The notes: generated by a model not told the origin, from the letters alone. Shown: positions 1 to 8,634, numbered from the stretch's first letter. The stretch is DNA of 43,726 nt from Lentisphaeria bacterium (GCA_016303095.1 JAEDMH010000004.1:1-43726); one strand, 5' to 3'. A program made the numbers and translations.

Positions 1-25
1 TACCCTCAAGGTGCGTTTAATACAT

Positions 26-311
26 ACAAGGTTGCGTTTAATATTTCAATCCTCCTTCCAGCGGATTCATATTGACGGCGCAAAGTTCCTGAATGCGCTC
101 GTACCTGTCGCAGGTCCGAACCTTTTTCCGCAAGGAACATCCTCCATGTTCCAGCGGCACGATATACCGCTTGTCCCGGCGGAGATCGCATCTTGCCGTG
201 AAATGCACACATCTGACGCGCATGCTGCGCTCGTTGGAACGGCAATCGAAATACCGCTCCGGAATTTCGGATTCCGGATCTTCGGCAATGGTAATTCTCA
301 GGATTCAACAT
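26..311 (-). pseudogene. Possible remnant of a small protein gene
   Basis: On the minus strand an open frame of about 87 codons ends near 38 and reads like real protein (it includes the stretch RITIAEDPESEIPERYFDC, then several Arg/Cys-rich segments). It has no convincing start: the frame opens with ATC CTG directly after two stop codons, and the nearest ATG pair (about 309-314) is in another frame. The simplest reading is a small unidentified gene whose N-terminus has been lost by a frameshift. I recognise no family. Confidence is low; it could be a chance open frame. Confidence 0.25.
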
Positions 312-407
312 CATCGAATCATTGAGGCTGCTTTTTCCGGATTCGCCGAATCTGACATTCCCCCAGCTGTTTAAGATCGCAGTGAAAGGCGAACTATGGT
401 TGTTTTC

Positions 408-967
408 TCAGGAGATCGCCCAATAGGGTGACGGCTTCTTCTCAATCCGGCTCCAGTCAAAATATTTTTCAAACTGCGGCTGATATGCCAGCAACTCCAG
501 CCAATTCCCGATCCCCCATTCCTCATCCAGTTCCTGCCAGTCCACTTGATTTTCAATTGAGGCAGGTCGCGCAACAGACATTCTTTTTCCCGCGGGGTCA
601 GGAACGCATATAGATCCCAAGGACGGCCATGGGGGAAGCGTCTTTTGAAGATCGCCGGAGCCAGATAGCCCAACTTCATCAACTCCAGGCGACTGACATT
701 TTCCCATGAGACACGGTCCACGAACTGCGGCTGAGCCGCCAGCAGTTTCGTCCAGGGAAGCCAGGTGTTGGGGTAGAGCGAACGCCACCATTCATCCTTT
801 GGGGAGAACTGCGGCTGTTCCATCATGAGGAGAAACCAGTAGACAGGAGCCACCGCTTCCCGCAATTCTTCCATCTCGTAGCCGGGAGTATTCGCCAGCT
901 CCGGATGTTTCTTCGGCTCATCAACTTTGTTCCACGCCTCTTTCGTTTCCATTTTCATTCCTTCCAT
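408..967 (-). pseudogene. QPQF-repeat protein, frameshifted
   Basis: The reading frame carries degenerate repeats of about 20-25 residues around a QPQF core (EQPQFSPKDEWW, AQPQFVDRVSWENV, YQPQFEKYFDWSRI). They resemble the QPQFADKCDW-type repeats I recall from Victivallis and related gut bacteria; the function is unknown. Translation begins in one frame at ATG 967 or 958, but near 545-557 the repeat sense moves to the next frame (VDWQELDEEWGIGNW onward) and stops at 408. A single indel therefore splits the gene; the unshifted frame runs on to 371 as nonsense. The frame is open upstream to 1168, so a longer N-terminus is possible, but MKMETKEAW is a natural start. It may be a true pseudogene or a sequence error. 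No operon partner is visible. Confidence 0.5.
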
Positions 968-1214
968 GTTAAAGGTTTGTCCTGCTAATAGCAAATACCG
1001 TGCAACCTTTTTGCTGCCGCCGAGCACGGTCACGGGACAAGCTGTGTGTTCAGAATTTAACCTAATGTGGTCGTTTTCTGAATGCGAGAACAAAAATCGG
1101 GAGGTTTTCTCTTCACGAACAGGTTTGGCACGGGATTCGCTTTTAAGGAAAGTGCCGCGCCGCTCCACGGTGGAGCAGGCGATTCAAAACAACCAACAGG
1201 AAAGGAAATAGAAA

Positions 1215-1466
1215 ATGGCAAACTTCTATTGCAAGCATTGCGGGGCCCGGTTTTCGTCGGTGCATTCGTTGACGGGGTCGAGTTGTCCGCGCCATCCGGC
1301 GGGAGGCAACAAGGGCAAGCACGAACTCTACGAGGGGAGTGAGAAAGACCGCTATACGTGCAAGTACTGCGGGGCGACCTTCGGCTCCATCAGCACTATG
1401 ACGGGGTCGAGTTGTCCGCGTCATCCCAACGGTTGCTTCAAGGGGAAACATTCCCCGGCGCTGTAA
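1215..1466 (+). CDS. Small duplicated zinc-finger protein
   Basis: This 83-residue protein consists of two tandem copies of one module of about 40 residues: an aromatic residue, CKxCGAxF, then TGSSCPRHP and a GKH tail. Each copy offers a C-x2-C-x14-C-x2-H zinc site (C6, C9, C24, H27 and C49, C52, C67, H70), with further conserved His at 36 and 79. I recall similar two-repeat small proteins in gut Lentisphaerae and Bacteroidetes, with no known function; nucleic-acid or protein binding is a guess. An AGGAAAGGA purine tract precedes ATG 1215, and a strong hairpin terminator follows the stop within about 10 bp, so it is a complete single-gene unit. It lies immediately before a truncated transposase. 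Confidence 0.75.
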   Translation: MANFYCKHCGARFSSVHSLTGSSCPRHPAGGNKGKHELYEGSEKDRYTCKYCGATFGSISTMTGSSCPRHPNGCFKGKHSPAL

Positions 1467-1475
1467 AGCGGCCTT

Positions 1476-1522
1476 AACGGCGGCGGGGCATTCACAGAAG
1501 GGAATGCTCCGCCGTTTTCAAA
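1476..1522 (+). terminator. Rho-independent terminator of the zinc-finger gene
   Basis: Inverted repeat with arms aacggcgg-ggggcattc (1476-1493) and gaatgctccgccgtt (1502-1516), a short loop and a TTTT run directly after. It begins 9 bp after the stop codon at 1466. The truncated transposase begins immediately beyond it. Confidence 0.75.
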
Positions 1523-1523
1523 C

Positions 1524-2636
1524 GATGATTTCTACGTAAAACACTTCTCCTGCTGGCATCAGTTCCTTACGCTGATGTTCGGACAGTTGAGCGGACGCGA
1601 GAGTCTCCGGGATCTTGTGACCGTGCTTGATGCACACCGTTCGAAGTGCTATCACCTTGGGCTTGGCGACAGGCCAGTGTCAAGAAACGCCATCTCGCTG
1701 GCCAACCAGACCCGTGACTTCCGCATCTTCGAGGAGTTCGCGTTTTTCATGATGGAAGAGGCTGGCAGGGAGTGCACGACGGAGGTCTTCAGTCTGGGCG
1801 GCAGCGTGTACGCCTTCGATTCCACAACCATTTCCCTGTGCCTCTCGATTTTCCCCTGGGCAAGGTTCCGCAGGCGCAAGGGCGGCGTGAAAGCCCACGT
1901 TCTCTACGACCTGGAAACACATGTCCCTTCCTTCTACCACATCACCACCGCATCTGTCCAGGACTCGAAGGCCATGTCGGCCATCCCGTATGAATCCGGA
2001 TCGTACTACGTGTTCGACCGTGGCTGCAACGCCTTCGCAGAACTCCATCGAATCAACCGCCTGGAGTCGTTCTGCATCGTGAGGGCGAAACAGGACCTGA
2101 AGTTCAAAAACGTCAGATGGAAACGCAGGCTGCCGAAGGACATCCTGGGCGATGCCGAAATCGAGTTCATGGAAGACACCTCCTTCAAGAAATATCCGGA
2201 GAGTCTCAGACTGGTGAGGTTCCACGAACAGGAGCAGGACAGGGATTTCGCCTTCCTCGCCAACGCCTTCAAACTCCCCGCCCTCAAAGTGGCGAATCTC
2301 TACAGGAACCGGTGGCAGGTTGAGCTCTTCTTCAAATGGCTCAAACAACACCTCAGAATCAAAAGGTTCTGGGGGACAAGCGAAAACGCCGTGCGTATCC
2401 AGGTTGGCGTTGCGGTCGCCGCTTTCTGTCTCGTGGCGATTGTGCGCAAAAAGCTGGAAATCAAGCGCTCCGCCTACGAGATGCTGCAGATCCTCAGCGT
2501 TTCTCTGACGGACAAGACTCCCCTGAGGGAGCTTTTCGAGAGAAGCGAAGTGACGCCTGTGGTGCAAGGCACCCCTTTTCTTCCAGGCTTCTTCGATGAA
2601 AAACGACTTCCTCCTCAGTTTAACGGGACACTAGTG
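1524..2636 (+). mobile_element. IS4-family element, left end missing
   Basis: The element is recognisable from residual transposase coding sequence (FYVKHF...WHQFLTLMFGQLSG is the usual internal N-terminal sequence of this family) to a right-end repeat taacgggacactagtg at 2621-2636. The left inverted repeat and roughly the first 35-40 codons are absent; sequence jumps straight from the upstream terminator into the gene. The right end matches, at 17 of 23 positions by eye, the right end of the 240-bp element at 2922-3161. Its reverse complement matches that element's left end at about 14 of 19. No target duplication can be assigned because the left end is gone. Confidence 0.65.
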
Positions 2637-2744
2637 TTGTCGAGACGTACCTTGGAGCGTCATTTGCGGCAATTGAAGAAGGAAGGGCGCATCGAGTTCA
2701 GGGGAGCCCCCAAAACAGGCGGATATTTTGGCACGGAAACGTAG
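1575..2744 (+). CDS. IS4-family DDE transposase, N-terminally truncated, fused C-terminal tail
   Basis: DDE transposase of the IS4 family that normally carries a DUF4372 N-terminus. The catalytic residues are visible, numbered from ATG 1575: D82 in YAFDSTT, D148 in YYVFDRG, and E250 in NRWQVELFFKWLKQ, the IS4 Y-R-E-K signature. The frame is open upstream to 1467 and reads FYVKHFSCWHQFLTL before the first ATG, so the ATG is a fortuitous internal start and the true N-terminus is missing. The family domain ends near residue 345. The frame then crosses the element's right repeat and adds SRRTLERHLRQLKKEGRIEF plus a GGYF end, a winged-helix tail typical of the C-terminus of Fic or AlbA_2-type proteins. 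That tail is probably part of an interrupted host gene. Activity is unlikely. Confidence 0.8.
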   Translation: MFGQLSGRESLRDLVTVLDAHRSKCYHLGLGDRPVSRNAISLANQTRDFRIFEEFAFFMMEEAGRECTTEVFSLGGSVYAFDSTTISLCLSIFPWARFRRRKGGVKAHVLYDLETHVPSFYHITTASVQDSKAMSAIPYESGSYYVFDRGCNAFAELHRINRLESFCIVRAKQDLKFKNVRWKRRLPKDILGDAEIEFMEDTSFKKYPESLRLVRFHEQEQDRDFAFLANAFKLPALKVANLYRNRWQVELFFKWLKQHLRIKRFWGTSENAVRIQVGVAVAAFCLVAIVRKKLEIKRSAYEMLQILSVSLTDKTPLRELFERSEVTPVVQGTPFLPGFFDEKRLPPQFNGTLVLSRRTLERHLRQLKKEGRIEFRGAPKTGGYFGTET

Positions 2745-2921
2745 TTGGATCGTCTGTTTCCGCAGGGAGAGCGTTTCCTCGAACTTGGGGAACGCTTACG
2801 CCTGATGGATGATGTCGTCCAGACTCTTGGGAACAGCCCCTGGATATGGGAAAGGGGAGGGCAATCCGCCTGCAATCTTTGCGGCAAGGGCATTGAGCAT
2901 GCAGCATTGCTGACAGGAAAT
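2745..2921. other. Spacer between two IS remnants, no gene seen
   Basis: About 180 bp between the read-through transposase stop and the left end of the 240-bp element. A 71-codon open frame exists on the plus strand but has no ribosome-binding site and no recognisable family. Confidence 0.4.
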
Positions 2922-3161
2922 CACTGGTGTCCGGCTAACTCTTTCTTAAGGTTCTTCTAACATTATGGAAATAAGCATGTTGATATAACAAAAACAAGCG
3001 CGACGATTTGAAAACGTATATTGGTGCTTCCCTGGAGGGTAGCCCAAATGAACAAGGACAAGTACGTTTTCTCGCAGTTGGTTGAGTTTCTGAACAATGA
3101 CAAGTTCCGTCGACTGTTTGACTAAAAATCGTTCTCACCTCATTTTTGCCGGACGCTATTG
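2922..3161 (+). mobile_element. 240-bp MITE-like derivative of the IS4-family element
   Basis: The ends are imperfect inverted repeats: cactggtgtccgg at 2922-2934 and ccggacgctattg at 3149-3161, 10 of 13 complementary. Inside, a purine-rich GGAGGG site precedes ATG 3048 and 25 codons (MNKDKYVFSQLVEFLNND then KFRRLFD, then TAA). This matches the N-terminus expected for the transposase family whose C-terminal part lies at 1524-2636. The sequence then passes straight to the right end. This is the structure of an internal-deletion derivative: left end, first 25 codons, right end. No convincing target duplication flanks it. Confidence 0.5.
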
Positions 3162-3300
3162 AAGGAGGATATAAATTTTCACATTTCTGCACAATGAAGA
3201 ACAAATCCTCCATCGCTCCCGCCCCATGATTCCCTGTGGGCGGACGCAGGAGGCGCCCTCCGTATCATCTTTTCATTGCTTATAAAATGTTTTTTTCAAA

Positions 3301-3329
3301 TTTCTCTATTTTCGAGTAACATAGAGAAA
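3301..3329. promoter_or_regulatory. Inverted repeat upstream of the kinase gene
   Basis: Perfect 9-bp arms TTTCTCTAT (3301-3309) and ATAGAGAAA (3321-3329) around an 11-bp spacer, in an AT-rich stretch about 130 bp before the kinase start. It could be an operator or a weak terminator; there is no clean T-run. Confidence 0.3.
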
Positions 3330-3460
3330 AGAAGAAAGAATTCGAGTGAAGGAGGGGGATTGTGATATATTTTCCTCCTTTCCTTCTGAGAGGGGAGGGA
3401 GGGGGGGGCTGTTTTGTTTGGCGCAATTTTCTTTCCTTATTTCTTTCCCCTTTCCGTTCC

Positions 3461-5067
3461 ATGCTATTGTCCCCTGGTACAAAATTCCAAGGTTTGACCA
3501 TTCTCCAGCATTGTGGGGCTGGTACCTTTGGGGAGGTGTACTATTGCCAGGATTTGACGGGGCAGCGGTTGGCGTTGAAGATCTGTTCCAAGGGGGTGCG
3601 CAACGACAAGACCTGGCAGCGGGAGTTGAAGGGGCTGATCAACTATCGGAAGGTTTCCGGGGACTTGCCCGGGCTGCTGAAGATCTTTCATGTGGAGGAG
3701 ACCGAGGATTCCCTCTACTACACCATGGAGCCGGCGGACATGGTGGAGCGTGGCGGAGTGTCCTGTCCCGACACCCTGGCCTTGCGTCTTCAAGGCGGGG
3801 CCCTTTCCTCTGAGATGTTGATGCCGGTGTTGGAGAACATTCTCCAGGGGATTGCCAATCTCCACCAAGCCGGGATTGCCCATCGGGACATCAAGCCGGA
3901 GAATATTCTTTTTGTTCAAGGGGTTCCAAATTGGCGGACATGGGGTTGCTTTCCTCCACCTCCTCCCTGTCCTCCCTGGCGGGCACCCTGGATTTCATCC
4001 CTCCGGAGATTCGCAGCGGGTCCTCCTCGTCCTCCGGGGAATCCTATCAGCGCAACGACCTGTATGCCTTCGGGAAGTTGATTTACTGCTGTCTTTCCGG
4101 GAAGTCGGCCGATGAATTTCCCCACGTTCCCTACAAGATCTTTGCTTTGCCCGTGGCGAAGTATCTCTTTCGGCTCTCTCTGCATCTTTGCGATAGGGCG
4201 CCCCAGAGGCGCCTCACCAGTCTCTCCGGCCTGCAGCAGGAATTCCGTCGGATTCGTCGCATTGCCGAGCATGGGGAGAGCCTCCGGGACCGCTTCCACT
4301 ATCTCTCCCACACCCTGTGGCTCCACCTGGGCTATGGCATGCGGAGCGCCGCCAACGCCCTGAAGAAACATTGGATCTTCTTTCTCTCCTTCTCCTGCTC
4401 CTTGTTCTGGGTGGGCTGGCTCCTCCGCCCTTCTTCCTCCTCCGTCATCCAGGAACCCGCCCTGCAAGCCACCCGCCTCCATGAAAATCCCAAGATCGGA
4501 TATGCCGCCGAGGTGCCCGTGGAGTGGCTGGTGCTCTCCTCGGAGGAGATGTATCAGCAAATCCTGGCCTTGGAGAATGACCTGGATGACGAGCCCAAGG
4601 GGACGCCAGAAGAGGAGGAACGGCTGCAGCTTCTTCTGGAGGCGGTGAAGAACAATGCGGGCAACCTGGCCAACCAGGAGACCTTCATCTGCAACATGGA
4701 TTCCCTGGGCAACCATTCGGAGAGTGTCAACGTGGTCCGTTATGCGGGCCAGGCGGAGGCCTTCTTCGGTCCCTCGGAGGAGATGGTCCTCTTCGACTTC
4801 ATGGGGAGGCTGAACGACAACGGCTTTAGCCCCAAGCCCCAGGGGAAAGGGATCTTTTCCACCACCTTTAACGGACTGCCCTGCCGGGTCATCGAATATT
4901 CTCTCATTCCTGGATATTCCCAGAACTACCTCTGCCTCTTCCAAGACGGCGAGGATGGCCTGCTGGTGGAGATGAGCAGCACGCCTCCCCATTATCTCCA
5001 GCGGAAAAAACAGGTGGAGGCGATGCTGGACACCTTCCGTTTCATCCCCCGGGAACCTGCGTCCTGA
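3461..5067 (+). pseudogene. Membrane Ser/Thr protein kinase, split by one frameshift
   Basis: Hanks-type kinase. Visible motifs in the first part are a P-loop GAGTFGEVY (residues 19-27), the catalytic Lys in LALKICSK, and HRDIKPENI (from residue 141). At about 3929-3931 one base appears missing: the frame should read VP(K)LADMG but becomes VPNWRTWG. The sense resumes from 3931 with LADMGLL (a DMG in place of DFG), PPEIR (APE-like), a membrane helix (KHWIFFLSFSCSLFWVGWLL, about 4363-4425) and a C-terminal domain of about 200 residues that I do not recognise. Repaired length is about 535 residues. ATG 3461 is preferred because it directly precedes the kinase fold and has the pyrimidine-rich leader seen at neighbouring genes; the frame is open to 3362. 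It may be a genuine break or a sequence error. The gene ends convergently with the PH-domain gene. Confidence 0.7.
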
Positions 5068-5086
5068 CTTCCCCCCCCTCCCTCCG

Positions 5087-5806
5087 CTATTTTCCTTTGT
5101 GCTCCCGGAAGAGTTCCTGGAGAGCCTGGGGATGATCCACATCCGCCAAAATCACCTCCGCTCCGGACGTGGCGGCGGTGCCCACCATCACATCCCCGTA
5201 GCGCAAAAGCTGCTCCCAAAAGTTCTGCTGCAGCCAGACGGCCCGAATGTCCTCCATGTCTACCTCCACTTCCTGACGGAGCAAAAGTCCGGTATGCACC
5301 TGGAGCCTCCGGGTGGTGAGAAGATAGGTCGTGGTCTTGATTTCCACGAATTTCTTCAGGAACCAAAGGAGACAGAGAAGCAGCATGCCCAAAATCACCA
5401 GGGTGCACCAGGCCATGTTCCGCAAAAAGGGAATGGTCCCCCCGATGATCAGCAGGGCAACAGAGAGGGGAAGAAGAAGACGCTTCCAGGAGGGATTCCC
5501 CCGAAAAAGCTCCTGCTCCTCCGAGGGAGGAACCGAGGAGGAGGGCCTCTCCTGGGAGGCCTGGGGCGTGCCCCTCAGGAGATTCTCCCCGCCTCCCGGG
5601 ATGACCCCATGACACCAACGGCAACGGGTGGCTCCCGCCCGTATCCGCTCATGGCAAAAGGGACAGGAACGATACCCCTCCGCCTCATCCTCCGGGATGG
5701 GATCCGCAAAGTAACGACGCTGGCACTGGGGACACAGCAACACTGTTCCCGATAGGCTTGGGGAAACATCCTGGAGGTTCTGGCAAAGGGGGCAGCGGGT
5801 GCGCAT
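5087..5806 (-). CDS. Zinc-ribbon membrane protein with bacterial PH domain
   Basis: A 239-residue protein. It has two CxxC...CxxC zinc-ribbon units (C5/C8/C25/C28 and C48/C51/C62/C65), a Ser/Pro-rich linker, two membrane helices (about 110-127 and 131-150), then a bacterial PH domain (bPH2/DUF304, YdbS-like) with the usual TTTYLLTTRRLQVHTGLL core and an LLRYGDVMVG segment. Such proteins sit in the inner membrane and have no established biochemical role. The upstream ribbon may bind a protein or nucleic-acid partner; this is inference. The start has a C/T-rich leader and no Shine-Dalgarno sequence. It is transcribed toward the kinase gene and away from metQ. Confidence 0.7.
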   Translation of the reverse strand: MRTRCPLCQNLQDVSPSLSGTVLLCPQCQRRYFADPIPEDEAEGYRSCPFCHERIRAGATRCRWCHGVIPGGGENLLRGTPQASQERPSSSVPPSEEQELFRGNPSWKRLLLPLSVALLIIGGTIPFLRNMAWCTLVILGMLLLCLLWFLKKFVEIKTTTYLLTTRRLQVHTGLLLRQEVEVDMEDIRAVWLQQNFWEQLLRYGDVMVGTAATSGAEVILADVDHPQALQELFREHKGK

Positions 5807-6010
5807 GGGGGAAAGGCAGACAGGGGGAACAGAAAAAAGGAAAACGCCGGCTAATATATCCCGGCCCTTCTTCCATTCTCTTCCCCTTGTCTTGTTTTTC
5901 CAGGGAACGGCTGGAAAATCACAATTAAAGCGGTATTGTATCCAGGTTTTTCCGGGGCGGTGTCGTCCTTGGGTTGCTGTGTTGATGTATCCTTGGGAGT
6001 GAGAGAGACC

Positions 6011-6835
6011 ATGAAGAGTTTTTCCGTTGTTTTGACCATTTTTTTGTCCTTGGCGTTTCTTTTGTTGACGGGCTGCGGGCGTTCCTCGGGGTCTGGTTCG
6101 GCGGACACCTTGCGGGTGGCGGCTTCAGTGACTCCCCATTCGGAGATTTTGGAGGCGGCGAAGCCGTTGATGGCGGAGCGGGGCTACCAGTTGATCATCC
6201 AGACCTTTGACGACTATGTTCAGCCGAATTTGGTGGTGGAGAGCGGGGAGTTTGACGCCAACTACATGGAGCACATTCCCTTTCTGAACTCCATCAACCA
6301 GGAGAAGGGGCTGCACCTGGTGAACGCCGGCGGCATCCACTACGAGCCCTTTGGCATCTATCCTGGCAAGAAGTCTTCTTTGGCGGATCTGGCCCCGGGG
6401 GATTCCATCGCCGTGCCCAATGACACCACCAACGAAGCCCGGGCGCTGTTGCTGCTGGCGGACAACGGGATTCTCAAGCTTCGGGAAGGAGCGGGGCTCA
6501 CCGCCACGCGCCAGGACATTGTGGAATACACCAAGAAGGTGGACATTGTGGAGCTGGAGGCCGCCCAGGTGGCCCGGATGCGCCAGGATGTGGCCCTGGT
6601 GGTTCTCAACGGTAACTACGCTCTCCAGGCGGGACTTTCCGTGGGGCGGGACGCCATTTTGGCGGAGAAGCCCGATTCCCAGGCGGCCAAGACCTATGTG
6701 AACATCATCACCGTGAAGGAAGGGCGGGAGAACGATCCTGCGGTCCGGGCCCTGGTGGAGATTCTCAAGTCCGAACCCATCCAGAAGTTCATTTTGGAGA
6801 AATACGACGGGGCGGTGGTGCCCTTTGTGGAGTAG
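6011..6835 (+). CDS. metQ: Methionine ABC transporter substrate-binding lipoprotein MetQ
   Basis: NlpA/MetQ-family lipoprotein of 274 residues. A signal peptide ends in the lipobox LLLTGC, giving lipidated Cys22. The mature domain has the family hallmarks: the start RVAASVTPHSEILE, the segment FDANYMEHIPFLN that lines the methionine pocket, and PNDTTNEARALLLL. ATG 6011 is chosen because it gives a normal signal peptide; the frame is open further upstream but would bury it. It is followed at 18 bp by metN and then metI, forming a complete uptake operon. I looked for a SAM riboswitch between 5807 and 6010 and recognise none. Confidence 0.93.
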   Translation: MKSFSVVLTIFLSLAFLLLTGCGRSSGSGSADTLRVAASVTPHSEILEAAKPLMAERGYQLIIQTFDDYVQPNLVVESGEFDANYMEHIPFLNSINQEKGLHLVNAGGIHYEPFGIYPGKKSSLADLAPGDSIAVPNDTTNEARALLLLADNGILKLREGAGLTATRQDIVEYTKKVDIVELEAAQVARMRQDVALVVLNGNYALQAGLSVGRDAILAEKPDSQAAKTYVNIITVKEGRENDPAVRALVEILKSEPIQKFILEKYDGAVVPFVE

Positions 6836-6853
6836 GAGATTGCTTTCTGTTCC

Positions 6854-7888
6854 ATGAGTCAGCCTACCTCATCCCAGCCCATCATCCAGGTAGAGCACCT
6901 GGTCAAGGAGTATTCAGGCGCCTCGGGAGTCTTCCGGGCCTTGGATGACGTCTCCTTTCAGGTGCGGCCTGGGGCGGTCTTTGGGGTCATTGGCCTCTCC
7001 GGGGCGGGGAAGAGCACCCTGGTGCGCTGTCTGAACCTCCTGGAGAAGCCGGATGGCGGCCGGGTTCAGGTCAATGGTCAGGAGCTAATGGCCCTTTCCT
7101 CCCGGGAGTTGCGGCATGCCCGTCGGGAGATTGGGATGATTTTCCAGGGGTTTCATTTGCTGATGCAGCGTACTGTCCTGGGGAATGTTCTCTTTCCTCT
7201 GGAGGTGGCGGGGGTGTCCCGCAGTGCCGCCCGTCGCCGGGCGGAGGAGATGCTTTCCGTGGTGGGGCTGTCGGACAAGGCGTCGGCCTTTCCCGCCCAG
7301 CTTTCCGGCGGCCAGCGGCAGCGGGTGGCCATTGCCCGGGCCTTGGCCACCGAACCCAAAATCCTCCTCTCCGACGAGGCCACCAGCGCCCTGGATCCCC
7401 AGACCACGGCCTCCATCCTCCATCTGCTGAAGGATCTGAACACCCGCTTCGGCATTACCATCGTGGTCATCACCCATGAGATGGATGTGATCCGGGAGAT
7501 CTGCACCGAGGTTGCGGTGCTGGATGGAGGAAAGGTGATGGAGCAGGGCAGTGTGGACCAGGTCTTCCGCGCCCCCAAGACCGCCGCGGCCCGTCGCCTG
7601 GTGCTGGCGGAAGCCGCCCATTCCGTGGAGGAAATCCGCACGGGCAAGATGGTGCGCATCACCTTCACCGGACTCACCGCCTTCGAACCCATGTTGGGAA
7701 ATATCATGCTGGAATGCCGCACTCCCTTGAACATCCTCTACGCCGCCACCCGCACCGTCAATGGGAAGGCAGTGGGGGAGATGGTGGTTCAGCTCCCCGA
7801 TTCCCAAGTGCTCTCGGAGAAATTCATGGACTATTTTGTCCGAAAAGGACTGAACCCCCAGGAGGTGGAGGAAGGCTTCCATGAATGA
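6854..7888 (+). CDS. metN: Methionine import ATP-binding protein MetN
   Basis: ABC ATPase of 344 residues that powers methionine uptake. Walker A GLSGAGKST is at 47-55, the Q-loop near 98, the signature LSGGQ at 150-154 and Walker B ILLSDE at 170-175. The C-terminal part (about 265-340) is a NIL domain, the substrate-sensing domain specific to MetN; its presence separates this gene from generic amino-acid transporters. The start is a pyrimidine-rich leader (gctttctgttcc) then ATG. The end overlaps metI by 8 bp (ATGAATGA), indicating translational coupling. Confidence 0.95.
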   Translation: MSQPTSSQPIIQVEHLVKEYSGASGVFRALDDVSFQVRPGAVFGVIGLSGAGKSTLVRCLNLLEKPDGGRVQVNGQELMALSSRELRHARREIGMIFQGFHLLMQRTVLGNVLFPLEVAGVSRSAARRRAEEMLSVVGLSDKASAFPAQLSGGQRQRVAIARALATEPKILLSDEATSALDPQTTASILHLLKDLNTRFGITIVVITHEMDVIREICTEVAVLDGGKVMEQGSVDQVFRAPKTAAARRLVLAEAAHSVEEIRTGKMVRITFTGLTAFEPMLGNIMLECRTPLNILYAATRTVNGKAVGEMVVQLPDSQVLSEKFMDYFVRKGLNPQEVEEGFHE

Positions 7889-8588
7889 CGGATTCTATCA
7901 ACTGCTTCTGACCCTGAATGTGGGCGATCGGGCCGCCAGGCTGGCCCAGCTCCTCTTGGACGGCACCCTGGAGACCCTTTATATGACCCTGGTCTCCACC
8001 CTCTTCGCCTATGTTCTGGGCATTCCCCTGGGCATCGCTCTCACCGTCACGGACAAGCAGGGGCTTCGCCCCTCTCCCTTCGTCTACCGGGGACTGGATG
8101 TGACCTGCAATCTTCTGCGAAGCGTCCCCTTCATTATTCTCCTGGTGGTGATCATCCCCTTCACCCGCTTCCTGGTGGGCAAAAGCTATGGCTCCACCGC
8201 CACCATTGTCCCCCTGGTTCTCTCCGCCGCCCCCTTTGTGGGACGCATGGTGGAATCCTCCCTGAAGGAAGTGGACCGGGGCGTGGTGGAGGCGGCGGAA
8301 AGCATGGGTGCCTCCCTGTGGCAGATTATCTTCAAGGTTCTTCTTCCTGAGGCTCGCACCTCCCTGATCATCGGGGTCACCATCGCCGTAGGCACGATTT
8401 TGGGATATTCGGCCATGGCGGGCGCCGTGGGCGGGGGAGGCCTGGGAGACCTGGCCATCCAATATGGATACCACCGCTACGATACGCTCATCATGATGGT
8501 CACTCTGGTGCTCCTGGTGCTCATCGCCCAACTGCTCCAGACCACCGGCATGAAAATGGCTTTGTCCCTGGATCGCAGAAAGCACTGA
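7881..8588 (+). CDS. metI: Methionine transporter permease MetI
   Basis: Membrane permease of 235 residues with the BPD_transp_1 fold: about five hydrophobic helices and the EAA coupling loop at about 137-157 (EAAESMGASLWQIIFKVLLP), which contacts MetN. A GGGGLGDLAIQYGY motif near the C-terminus is typical of MetI. It overlaps metN by 8 bp and is the last gene of metQNI. A GC-rich hairpin follows at about 8613-8634. Confidence 0.94.
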   Translation: MNDGFYQLLLTLNVGDRAARLAQLLLDGTLETLYMTLVSTLFAYVLGIPLGIALTVTDKQGLRPSPFVYRGLDVTCNLLRSVPFIILLVVIIPFTRFLVGKSYGSTATIVPLVLSAAPFVGRMVESSLKEVDRGVVEAAESMGASLWQIIFKVLLPEARTSLIIGVTIAVGTILGYSAMAGAVGGGGLGDLAIQYGYHRYDTLIMMVTLVLLVLIAQLLQTTGMKMALSLDRRKH

Positions 8589-8612
8589 AGGCCACATTCT
8601 TTCTGCCGCTTC

Positions 8613-8634
8613 GCGCCCAGGACGCCTGGCGCGG
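8613..8634 (+). terminator. Possible terminator hairpin after metI
   Basis: Inverted repeat cgcgccc-agg / cctggcgcg with a 3-base loop, 25 bp after the metI stop. It lacks a T-run, so intrinsic termination is uncertain. Confidence 0.35.

Noticed and set aside
3916..5142. 408-codon minus-strand frame opposite the kinase
   Set aside because: Overlaps a convincing kinase C-terminal part with a membrane helix and has a low-complexity Gly-rich translation.
5807..6010. Possible SAM riboswitch before metQ
   Set aside because: I could not find the conserved SAM-I or SAM-II core elements or a terminator hairpin before the start.
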